A DNA stretch of 64,000 nucleotides from assembly GCA_947496695.1 (NCBI GenBank), contig CANMEI010000002.1, positions 248,001-312,000 of the forward strand, given 5' to 3'. Below the pieces are notes generated by a model. That model was not told the origin of the DNA. It did not search any database and worked only from the letters and a program-made list of their open reading frames with translations. The DNA comes from an uncultured Cellulophaga sp. Its GTDB lineage: Bacteria; Bacteroidota; Bacteroidia; Flavobacteriales; Flavobacteriaceae. Below, piece after piece: positions 29,026 to 36,085 of this stretch. The translations under genes were made by a program, and so were the position numbers. Numbering within the stretch: position 1 is the stretch's first letter; every line of letters starts with the position of its first letter.

Positions 29026-29599
29026 TTTTCTATTAGTGTTAATAACTGTATTCGGCAGCTTAAACCTTAATGCACAAGAAAAATACGAAAGAGAATACCG
29101 AATTAGAAAAAAAGAATTTCCAATTAAAGCACTACAACTTATAAAGACAAAACTAGACGATGCAAAAAAAATAAAATACTACAAAGAAATTGATAGTAGC
29201 ATTACTAGTTTTGAGGTTAAATTTAAAAAGGCTCGCTTGTGGTATAGTATTGAGTTTGATATAAATGGTGATTTAGAAGATGTTGAGATTAAAATTAAAG
29301 ATGTAGATATACCTAATGAAACTTACACAGCTATTGAAAGATATTTACACAATACCTATAGCTTGTTTAAAATTAAAAAAATACAACAGCAATATGTAGC
29401 TACTACCATTACTAACACTGATACTACTTTAAAAAATGCATTTCAAAATTTAATGTTACCAAGCGTAAATTACGAAGTAACAGTTGCTGGTAAAAAAGAA
29501 AAAAAGTATGAAGATTTTGAAATTTTATTTGATGCAGAAGGAAATTTTAAAAGCATAAAAAAATCACTTCCTCCTAATTATGATCATATACTTTACTAA
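29012..29599 (+). CDS. Secreted protein, possible PepSY-like fold
   Basis: A 195-residue protein with a signal peptide (MKKFNFLLVLITVFGSLNLNAQ). The mature part has two repeats of a pattern in which a basic helix is followed by a strand with WYSIEFDINGDLEDVEIKIKD or FEILFDAEGNFKSIKKSL; the D-x-x-G-x-hydrophobic strand resembles PepSY-like or BLIP-like domains. The family is not firmly recognised. Start chosen at MKKFNF, which gives a signal peptide at once. Overlaps tag upstream and the DUF2490 gene downstream, so the three are translationally linked. Confidence 0.6.
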   Translation: MKKFNFLLVLITVFGSLNLNAQEKYEREYRIRKKEFPIKALQLIKTKLDDAKKIKYYKEIDSSITSFEVKFKKARLWYSIEFDINGDLEDVEIKIKDVDIPNETYTAIERYLHNTYSLFKIKKIQQQYVATTITNTDTTLKNAFQNLMLPSVNYEVTVAGKKEKKYEDFEILFDAEGNFKSIKKSLPPNYDHILY

Positions 29600-30269
29600 A
29601 AAAATATTCTTGATTTTTAGTTTTTTAATAATTACAAATCTTACAGCACAAAATACGTCAACAGTATACACTGAACCAAAAATCGCAGTAAATTACAACG
29701 TAACTTCTGGCTACAAACATATATTTTCAGTAGCAAATAGGTCATTTTTATATAAAGACAATTCTAACTACATAAAAGCTAGACATATTGATTTAGCTCA
29801 TTTTTCTGAATTAAGTGTTCGTGATAACCAAAGCTTAGCCTTAGGTATTTTATACCGCTTTAGAACTGTATTTGATAAGAGCACTGAAAATGAATTTCGA
29901 ATTACGCAACAATATAACAAAAAACACAAACCCAACATTGTTCGTTATGGACACCGTTTAAGAGCTGAACAACGAATATTATCATCAATAACAGCTCATC
30001 GATTTAGATATAGGTTTACCGTAGACTTTCCTCTCTCTGGTGAAAATGTTGACATTGGAGAGTTTTATTTAGTTGCAGGAACGGAAGCTTTATTGAGTGC
30101 AAAAAGCGCTAGTAAACCTGTTTATGACCAACGATTTATTGGCAACTTAGGACTTCTACTTGCTAAAGGAACTAAATTACACGCAGGTATAGATTATAGA
30201 CATGAAGATTATTTAGAAAATAGCAGTAACTCATACCTAGTAACTTCATCTTTAATTTTTTCTCTTTAA
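29580..30269 (+). CDS. DUF2490 outer-membrane-type protein
   Basis: A 229-residue protein with a signal peptide ending TNLTAQ and a chain of amphipathic beta strands with alternating aromatic residues, closing with YLVTSSLIFSL, a typical outer-membrane barrel C-terminus. The segment RYGHRLRAEQRILSS near residue 120 is what I associate with DUF2490. Probably a small outer-membrane beta-barrel of unknown function. It overlaps the preceding gene by 20 bases and the convergent aat gene by 18 bases. Confidence 0.75.
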   Translation: MIIYFTKKIFLIFSFLIITNLTAQNTSTVYTEPKIAVNYNVTSGYKHIFSVANRSFLYKDNSNYIKARHIDLAHFSELSVRDNQSLALGILYRFRTVFDKSTENEFRITQQYNKKHKPNIVRYGHRLRAEQRILSSITAHRFRYRFTVDFPLSGENVDIGEFYLVAGTEALLSAKSASKPVYDQRFIGNLGLLLAKGTKLHAGIDYRHEDYLENSSNSYLVTSSLIFSL

Positions 30270-30893
30270 TATTTTAATAAATTCTTGCCTTGAAATTTCT
30301 TGAGCACCTAAACTCTCTAAGTGCTCTGTGTACACCTGACAATCAATTAATTTATATTTTTTTAAAGCTAAATCTTTAGCTAAATGAATAAATGCAAATT
30401 TTGATGCATTACTTACTGTACTAAACATACTTTCACCACAAAAAACATGACCCAAGTCTATACCATACAAACCACCAACTAGTACATCATTTTCCCAAAC
30501 CTCATATGATGTTGCTACACCTAAATTATGAAGTTTTTTATAAGCATTTTTCATGTTAGCCGTTATCCAAGTACCATCTTGATAAGGTCTTTTTATTTTT
30601 GCACAATTAGCAACAACAGTTTCAAAACAAGTATTTTTTGTTAATTTAAATTGTTCACTCTTTAAAACTTTACGCATACTTTTTGATATGTAAATAGCTT
30701 CAGGAAATAGAACCATTCGCGGGTCTGGACTCCACCATACTATTTGTCTATCATCATCAAACCAAGGAAAAATACCGTTTTTATAAGCCAATATTAATCG
30801 CTCAGGTGACAAATCACCTCCCACTGCCAATATCCCTTCAGGACTAGCTTTATCAACAGAAGGAAACTCTAAAACATCTGATAAAAAATGCAT
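30252..30893 (-). CDS. aat: Leucyl/phenylalanyl-tRNA-protein transferase
   Basis: Adds Leu or Phe from charged tRNA to N-terminal Lys or Arg of proteins, marking them for ClpAP in the N-end rule pathway. The 213-residue protein has the family pattern: FPSVDKASPEGILAVGGDLSPERLILAYKNGIFPWF, WWSPDPRMVLFPE, and GGLYGIDLGHVFCGESMFS. Full length, start is certain. Ends 18 bases inside the convergent DUF2490 gene. Confidence 0.95.
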   Translation of the reverse strand: MHFLSDVLEFPSVDKASPEGILAVGGDLSPERLILAYKNGIFPWFDDDRQIVWWSPDPRMVLFPEAIYISKSMRKVLKSEQFKLTKNTCFETVVANCAKIKRPYQDGTWITANMKNAYKKLHNLGVATSYEVWENDVLVGGLYGIDLGHVFCGESMFSTVSNASKFAFIHLAKDLALKKYKLIDCQVYTEHLESLGAQEISRQEFIKILKRKN

Positions 30894-30929
30894 GGTAAAT
30901 TGGTTTTATAAATTACATAATAAAAGCAC

Positions 30930-30963
30930 AAAAGGCTTATTTAGTTTCCTAAATAAGCCTTTT
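30930..30963 (-). terminator. Terminator of the DUF3127 gene
   Basis: A perfect 15-base stem (30930-30944 and 30949-30963) with loop TTTC. It lies just after the DUF3127 stop and before aat on the minus strand. The A-rich upstream and T-rich downstream ends make it an intrinsic terminator. Confidence 0.88.
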
Positions 30964-30982
30964 TATAAGTTACAAGATTTAC

Positions 30983-31363
30983 TTAAAAAGGTAAATCATC
31001 ATGATCTTCTTCATTTAAATTATCTGCTGGCTGAAAAGAATCCATTGGAGGAACCGGAGGCATACCTGCTTCAGGAGCTGCAGCTGCTTGTAAATTTTCA
31101 ATTCTCCAACCTTGAATAGAGTTAAAATATTTAGTTTCACCTTGAGGATTAACCCATTCTCTACCCCTTAAGTTAATACCTATTTTAACTGGCTGACCAA
31201 CTTGCACACTATTTAATAAATCACATTTATCTTGTACAAATTCAACCATTATGTGTTGTGGATACTGCTCTTCAGTAGTAACAACTACTTCTCTTTTTCT
31301 AAAACCGTTATTCCCAAAAGTTTGCGTTTCGCCAACCATTTTTACTTTCCCTTGTACTTCCAT
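30983..31363 (-). CDS. DUF3127 protein with SSB-like acidic C-terminal tip
   Basis: A 126-residue protein. Residues 1-90 match DUF3127, a small OB-fold-like domain (MEVQGKVKMVGETQTFG, REVVVTTEEQYPQHIMVEF, GREWVNPQGETKYFNSIQGW). After a Pro/Ala-rich linker it ends NEEDHDDLPF. This acidic tip closely resembles the DDxPF end of single-stranded DNA-binding proteins, which recruits repair and replication partners. OB fold, disordered linker and acidic tip together suggest an SSB-like protein, although DNA binding is only inferred. It stands alone with its own terminator. Confidence 0.85.
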   Translation of the reverse strand: MEVQGKVKMVGETQTFGNNGFRKREVVVTTEEQYPQHIMVEFVQDKCDLLNSVQVGQPVKIGINLRGREWVNPQGETKYFNSIQGWRIENLQAAAAPEAGMPPVPPMDSFQPADNLNEEDHDDLPF

Positions 31364-31592
31364 TTTCTCTTAATTTGATAATTATACTTCTTAAAAAAGA
31401 AGTACTATAATTTGTATAAATACTTCTGCAACTTTACCTTGATAATTATGGTATACCAAAAACTATTTCTAGTATTAAACTACAAAAATACACAAATTAA
31501 AATCACTTATGAAAAATTGAATAGGACTAAGTTAAATAGAATATCTTTTAACTAATTACGTTATATTGTGAGAGAATTAACCATTTGAAAAA

Positions 31593-32738
31593 ATGAACTT
31601 TAATCCTGAAAAAAAGATAACAACTATAATATTGCAAATTGCATCATTTGCTATTGTATGTCTTATACTGTGGAATACTAATAGTTTTTTTAAAAAATTT
31701 AAAGAAGAGGAACGGAATAAAGTAGAAATTTGGGCTAGTGCTTTAGTTGAATTACAATCGTTACCTGCCGATGCTGACCCTGGTAACTTACCTTTAAAAA
31801 TATTTCAAAACAATACCTCAACACCAATGATTTTGGTGAATAGAGATGGCGCCATTAAAGTAAGTAATATGTCTGACAATGCAATTAAAGACACTGCATT
31901 AATTCAAGAAAAAATACTCCAATTTAAAGCAGAAAATACTCCTATAAAAATTGATCATAATGGCGAGGATTTAGCAACATTATATTACGGAAATTCTGAA
32001 GTATTAAATAAATTAAAATATTACCCTATAGCATTGCTATTGATCATGTTTCTGTTTGGAGCGGTAATATATTTCTTTTTTAAAACAACAAAATCATCAG
32101 AACAAAATAAGCTCTGGGCTGGAATGGCAAAAGAGACAGCTCACCAAATAGGTACACCCTTAACTTCATTGCTAGGGTGGAATGAGTTATTAAAGGCTGA
32201 AAACATTAACCCAAGTATCACTTTAGAAATAGAAAAAGATATAGCTCGATTAGAGACTATCACAGAACGCTTTTCTAAAATTGGATCACTGCCTATATTA
32301 GAAGAATTGGATATTGTTACCGAAACAAAAAATGCTTTTGATTATTTAAAAAGAAGAAGCTCTAAACTTATTCTTTTCTCATTTGAAAGTAAAATTAAAT
32401 CTTTACCTGTAGCACTCAATAAATCGCTATACCAATGGACTATAGAAAACCTTGTAAAGAATGGTATTGATGCGATGCGAGGAAAAGGATGTATTAGCAT
32501 TGAAATTATTAAAGAAGGAAATAATGCTGTAATTTTAGTTACTGATACTGGTCACGGTATTTTAAAAAGGGATTACACAACTATTTTTAATCCGGGTGTA
32601 ACCTCTAAAAAAAGAGGTTGGGGACTTGGCTTATCATTAGTAAAACGCATTGTTGAAGAATACCATGAAGGAAAAATAAAAGTACTTTCATCAAGTAAAG
32701 AAGGTACTATTATGAAAATGTCTTTTAAAATAAAATAA
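31593..32738 (+). CDS. Membrane sensor histidine kinase
   Basis: A 381-residue kinase with two membrane helices (residues about 10-28 and 144-163) enclosing a 115-residue periplasmic sensor region, then the H-box AKETAHQIGTPLTSLLGW with phosphorylated His184, the N-box ENLVKNGIDAM near 285, DTGHGI near 318 and the GWGLGLSLVKRIV lid region near 342. The HQIGTP form of the H-box is common in Bacteroidota. No response regulator is adjacent, so the partner is elsewhere. The next gene starts 7 bases downstream. Confidence 0.9.
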   Translation: MNFNPEKKITTIILQIASFAIVCLILWNTNSFFKKFKEEERNKVEIWASALVELQSLPADADPGNLPLKIFQNNTSTPMILVNRDGAIKVSNMSDNAIKDTALIQEKILQFKAENTPIKIDHNGEDLATLYYGNSEVLNKLKYYPIALLLIMFLFGAVIYFFFKTTKSSEQNKLWAGMAKETAHQIGTPLTSLLGWNELLKAENINPSITLEIEKDIARLETITERFSKIGSLPILEELDIVTETKNAFDYLKRRSSKLILFSFESKIKSLPVALNKSLYQWTIENLVKNGIDAMRGKGCISIEIIKEGNNAVILVTDTGHGILKRDYTTIFNPGVTSKKRGWGLGLSLVKRIVEEYHEGKIKVLSSSKEGTIMKMSFKIK

Positions 32739-32745
32739 AGAGATT

Positions 32746-33099
32746 ATGGCAGAGATAAAAATGGAAGTAATTAAGGAGGCTGATTTAACCAACAATTGTC
32801 CTGAATGTTTTAATCAAGAATTAAAGTTATCTTTTTTTCAAAAACATAGTTATGGAAAGTTTATACATAAAACTACCAATGAAGTAACTTCTGAATTAGA
32901 GTGTAAAACTTGCCATACAAAAATATATCCAGTTGCTTGGACTCCTGATATTGAAAGGGTTTTTGAGTATTATCAAAAAATGGCAATCCCACAAAAGTCT
33001 TCAATTAAACTAACATCCTTATTTTATATTATTTTACTAATAAGTATAGCCGTAATAGCTGCAGGTGTTTATTTTATATTAGAAGGCGTATTAGTATAA
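32746..33099 (+). CDS. Zinc-ribbon membrane protein, family not recognised
   Basis: A 117-residue protein with two CxxC pairs (Cys18/Cys21 in NCPECF and Cys53/Cys56 in ECKTCH) that would form a zinc ribbon, and one C-terminal membrane helix (LFYIILLISIAVIAAGVYFIL). The topology suggests a cytoplasmic zinc domain anchored to the inner membrane. It is co-transcribed with the histidine kinase (7-base gap), which suggests but does not show a role in that signalling. No annotated family comes to mind. Confidence 0.65.
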   Translation: MAEIKMEVIKEADLTNNCPECFNQELKLSFFQKHSYGKFIHKTTNEVTSELECKTCHTKIYPVAWTPDIERVFEYYQKMAIPQKSSIKLTSLFYIILLISIAVIAAGVYFILEGVLV

Positions 33100-33112
33100 A
33101 TACTAATACAAA

Positions 33113-33505
33113 TTATAATAAAGCAGATTTAATTGTTGTTGCTATAGACTCAAATTCTTCTTTAGAAAAAGCTTCTTTTTTTTGAAAAGTAGCATCGTTC
33201 ATCATATTTAAAGGAATTAAATGTACATGAACATGTGGCACTTCAAGACCAATAACAGTCATACCTACACGCTTACAATCTATTGCTTTTTCTAATGCTA
33301 TAGCTATTTTTCTAGAAAAAGTCATTAACCCATTGTATGTAGTTTCATCTAAATCTGTAATCTTATCTACTTCTTTTTTAGGAATACAAAGCGTATGCCC
33401 TTTAGCATTTGGGTTAATATCTAAAAAAGCAAAAAAATTAGCATCTTCAGCTATTTTATAACAAGGAATTTCTCCGTTTATAATTTTGGTAAAAATACTG
33501 GCCAT
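33113..33505 (-). CDS. HIT family nucleotide-binding hydrolase
   Basis: A 130-residue histidine-triad protein. The triad reads HVHVHLIP near residue 95, and the N-terminus SIFTKIINGEIPCYKIAED is the usual HIT start (Hint/PKCI-like). Such enzymes hydrolyse AMP from adenylated compounds. It is the third gene of a greA-BLUF-HIT run, 24 bases after the BLUF gene. Confidence 0.93.
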   Translation of the reverse strand: MASIFTKIINGEIPCYKIAEDANFFAFLDINPNAKGHTLCIPKKEVDKITDLDETTYNGLMTFSRKIAIALEKAIDCKRVGMTVIGLEVPHVHVHLIPLNMMNDATFQKKEAFSKEEFESIATTIKSALL

Positions 33506-33529
33506 GTTGTATAATTTTATTTTTTTACT

Positions 33530-33958
33530 CTAATGTTTGTTTTCTATCAACCTACTTATTCCTGTCCAAAACATTTTTAATGTGGTGGTAGGCTTGTCCA
33601 TAAAGTCAGATAACAATAATAAATTATTTGCATATGCCCTTACCTCTTCTCCTTCTGAATTAGAACCTTTTGGGTTAGAATATGCCATATTCCAGTCTGC
33701 AAAAAACCTAGATTCTTTAGTTCCTTCCGATAGTATTTGCACACTAGTATGCCTACTATCTCCTTTTATTTTAGAAAAAGTAGTTTTTACAAACTTTTCA
33801 TCACCTTCTAATATTTGAATAAAGTGATGGTTATAAAAAACCAAACAACCTGTAATACCATATTCAAAATTAAATTTTTCAGCTGTAGCCAAAATATTTA
33901 TGATATCATCATGACTTGTTTCAGGAACTGCTAAAGATTTATAGGTTAACTCATACAT
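33530..33958 (-). CDS. BLUF-domain blue-light sensor
   Basis: A 142-residue protein consisting of one BLUF domain, which binds FAD and senses blue light. The flavin-site residues are all present with the family spacing: Tyr6 (LTYKS), Asn30 (EKFNFEYGITG), Gln48 (FIQILEGD), Trp89 and Met91 (FADWNMAY). These match Tyr21, Asn45, Gln63, Trp104 and Met106 of AppA at identical intervals (24, 18, 41 and 2 residues). There is no output domain, only a C-terminal helix, so it must act through a partner. It lies 7 bases after greA and before HIT, in one operon. Confidence 0.93.
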   Translation of the reverse strand: MYELTYKSLAVPETSHDDIINILATAEKFNFEYGITGCLVFYNHHFIQILEGDEKFVKTTFSKIKGDSRHTSVQILSEGTKESRFFADWNMAYSNPKGSNSEGEEVRAYANNLLLLSDFMDKPTTTLKMFWTGISRLIENKH

Positions 33959-33965
33959 AGTATTA

Positions 33966-34442
33966 TTATGCTCTAGTAATTTCTAAAATTTCAAGTTTTA
34001 GTATGCCAGTAGGTATTGTAATTTCAGCAACTTCACCTACTTTTTTACCTAACAAGCCTTTGCCGATTGGAGAATTAACAGATATTTTTCCTGTTTTTAA
34101 ATCCGCTTCACTTTCTGCAACTAAAGTATACTTCATTTCCATACCGTTGTTCTGGTTTTTCAGTTTAACAGTAGAAAGCACTAAAGCTTTAGAAGTGTCT
34201 AATTGTGACTCATCAATTAAACGCGCATTTGCATATATTTCTTCTAACTTAGAAATTCTAAGTTCTAACAAACCTTGCGCTTCTTTAGCAGCATCATATT
34301 CAGCATTTTCTGATAAATCTCCTTTGTCTCTTGCTTCTGCAATAGCTCTTGAAGCTTTTGGACGTTCAATATCTTTAAGCTGATTTAACTCCTCTCTTAA
34401 TTTCTTTAATCCTTCTGCTGTATAATAAGATGTTTTACTCAT
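33966..34442 (-). CDS. greA: Transcription elongation factor GreA
   Basis: Stimulates cleavage of backtracked RNA by RNA polymerase. The 158-residue protein has the N-terminal coiled coil with the GreA tip motif (ARDKGDLSENAEYDAAKEAQG, with the acidic tip residues) and the C-terminal FKBP-like domain (SPIGKGLLGKKVGEVAEITIPTG). First gene of the operon with BLUF and HIT. A hairpin with a downstream T-rich stretch lies in its leader at 34468-34492. Confidence 0.96.
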   Translation of the reverse strand: MSKTSYYTAEGLKKLREELNQLKDIERPKASRAIAEARDKGDLSENAEYDAAKEAQGLLELRISKLEEIYANARLIDESQLDTSKALVLSTVKLKNQNNGMEMKYTLVAESEADLKTGKISVNSPIGKGLLGKKVGEVAEITIPTGILKLEILEITRA

Positions 34443-34467
34443 AAGTATAACGTTTAATAAAAAAAGA

Positions 34468-34492
34468 AAATCCTCTTTTTTCTAGAGGATTT
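34468..34492 (-). terminator. Terminator-like hairpin upstream of greA
   Basis: Arms AAATCCTCT (34468-34476) and AGAGGATTT (34484-34492), 9 perfect pairs with a 7-base loop; on the minus strand it is followed by a T-rich stretch (34460-34467 region). It sits 26 bases before the greA ATG. It could stop readthrough from the Gfo/Idh gene or attenuate greA. A TATATTTG element lies at 34497-34504. Confidence 0.55.
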
Positions 34493-34554
34493 ATGACAAA
34501 TATACATTTTTTTTGTTCAACTTTGTATGAATTTTATTGAATTACACAGTTGTT

Positions 34555-35007
34555 ATGAGAAGATGCTTTGGAGTTTTTTTGGTAATTTTAATGTTTGCTT
34601 GCGATAGCAATACTACAAATAGAAATCCTTATTTAACAGAGTATAATTTTAGTTATACTATTAATACAAATTTACCACTATACAGCTCTTTAACTAATGA
34701 AGGAAGTGCTATATATCTTGACAATAGCCAGGCCGGTATTAACGGTATTTTTGTTATAAAAACAAGCACATCATTTACTGGTTACAGAGCTTATGAAGCT
34801 AGTTGTCCAAACCATGAAATAAGTAGTTGTTCTACAATGACTTTAGATTCTAGTGGCAACTCTGTTACTTGTTCTTGCGAAGACTACAACTACACTTTAT
34901 TTACTGGTCAATTATTAAGTGATGTTGATGATAGCGTTGATGGTTATTACAATATGCTTGAGTATACTGTTACTGCAAGTAGCAACATTATATCAATATC
35001 AAATTAA
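34555..35007 (+). CDS. Lipoprotein with a degenerate Rieske-like domain
   Basis: A 150-residue lipoprotein (signal peptide with lipobox LMFAC; start at MRRCFG). The mature part has two cysteine clusters, ASCPNHE and TCSCEDYNYTLFTGQ, in the order and setting of the two Rieske 2Fe-2S loops (CxH and CxxH ... TG). However, the histidine of the second loop is replaced by Glu/Asp and the first loop reads CPNH, so a normal Rieske cluster is unlikely. I recall related flavobacterial lipoproteins ending the same way. Probably a surface or periplasmic protein of unknown role. Confidence 0.6.
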   Translation: MRRCFGVFLVILMFACDSNTTNRNPYLTEYNFSYTINTNLPLYSSLTNEGSAIYLDNSQAGINGIFVIKTSTSFTGYRAYEASCPNHEISSCSTMTLDSSGNSVTCSCEDYNYTLFTGQLLSDVDDSVDGYYNMLEYTVTASSNIISISN

Positions 35008-35011
35008 GCAC

Positions 35012-35980
35012 TTATTGCAATATTTGACTCATCACCCAATTTGCATGTAATGCTGTTTCACCTGTTGATGGATGCTTCTTTCCGTCAACCAAATCAGCTT
35101 TCAAATTTTCAACATGGTATTGCTGCACATGCTTCGGGTTTTCAATAAACAAACTTTGAATTCCTTGTTCATTTTCTAAAACAATATCTTCTTCTGAAAA
35201 TACTGAAAATTGAATTTTACCTTTATTTCCTATAATCTCAACTTTATCTTCTCTTTTAAATGAACCAAAGTTCCAACTCGCCATACCTGTAATTCCGTTT
35301 TCATGTACCCATGATGCTGTTATTGCATCTTTTGCACTATACAAACCTTGTTGATTAACACTTACTCCTTTAACTGTTTTAAAATCACCCAATAGATAAG
35401 CAAACAAATCTACCCCATGACTTGCTAAGTCATCAAAATAACCACCGGGTGCAATTTTTTTATCAGTACGCCAATTATATTCTCTTTTTAAGTCTATATC
35501 ATTTGCTGGTTTTGATAAATTCCAACTTACACTCCTAATTTCTCCAATTTTATTCGCCCTTAACCAATTTTCTATCTGTAAAAAACGCGGTAATGAACGT
35601 CTATAATATGCAACAAACAAAGAGATTTTTTTCTTTTTAAATGCTTGAACTATAGCTAAACCATCTTCGTAACTTGGCGCTAAAGGCTTTTCTATACAAC
35701 AAGGTTTCCCAGCATTTGCAACCTCTAAAGCATATAATTTATGCGTATCTGGTGGTGTCGCAATATAAATAGCATCAATATCTGAATCATTTATTAATGT
35801 ACTAGCATCACTAAAATATTTTGGCACTTTATAGCGCTTAGCAAAATCTTTAGCTTTTGCAATATCTCTACGCATTACAGCTTCTAAACTAAAACCTTCT
35901 GTGTTTTGATATGGAGGACCGCTTTTTACTTCAGTTACTGATCCGCACCCAATAATACCCCACCTAATTGGCTTGTCCAT
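35012..35980 (-). CDS. Gfo/Idh/MocA family oxidoreductase
   Basis: A 322-residue NAD(P)-dependent oxidoreductase, usually acting on sugars or cyclitols. The Rossmann motif WGIIGCGSVTEVKSG lies at the N-terminus, CIEKPLAPS near residue 92 is the conserved EKP motif, and the C-terminal domain has the DLASHGVDLFAYLLG active-site helix. The start MDKPIRWG is chosen because the longer frame runs back across a terminator. The substrate is unknown; no sugar-use genes adjoin it. Confidence 0.88.
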   Translation of the reverse strand: MDKPIRWGIIGCGSVTEVKSGPPYQNTEGFSLEAVMRRDIAKAKDFAKRYKVPKYFSDASTLINDSDIDAIYIATPPDTHKLYALEVANAGKPCCIEKPLAPSYEDGLAIVQAFKKKKISLFVAYYRRSLPRFLQIENWLRANKIGEIRSVSWNLSKPANDIDLKREYNWRTDKKIAPGGYFDDLASHGVDLFAYLLGDFKTVKGVSVNQQGLYSAKDAITASWVHENGITGMASWNFGSFKREDKVEIIGNKGKIQFSVFSEEDIVLENEQGIQSLFIENPKHVQQYHVENLKADLVDGKKHPSTGETALHANWVMSQILQ

Positions 35981-36028
35981 TTTTAAACTATTATAATTTG
36001 TAAGAAACAAAAATAAAAAATAAAAAAA

Positions 36029-36057
36029 GGGGAATCTCATTTGTTATGAAATTCCCC
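36029..36057 (-). terminator. Terminator of the TPP-controlled receptor gene
   Basis: Arms GGGGAATcTCAT and ATGAaATTCCCC pair with one mismatch around a TTGTT loop; on the minus strand a run of seven T follows. It separates the receptor gene (ending at 36086) from the Gfo/Idh gene. Confidence 0.85.
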
Positions 36058-36085
36058 CTTATTGAAAACTAAATTGTTTGGTTAT

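Noticed and set aside
30892..31119. 75-codon plus-strand frame divergent from aat
   Set aside because: It runs through a perfect terminator and antisense to the DUF3127 gene; no ribosome-binding or domain evidence.
34003..34383. 126-codon frame antisense to greA
   Set aside because: greA is certain and fully covers it; the frame has no start signal or family.
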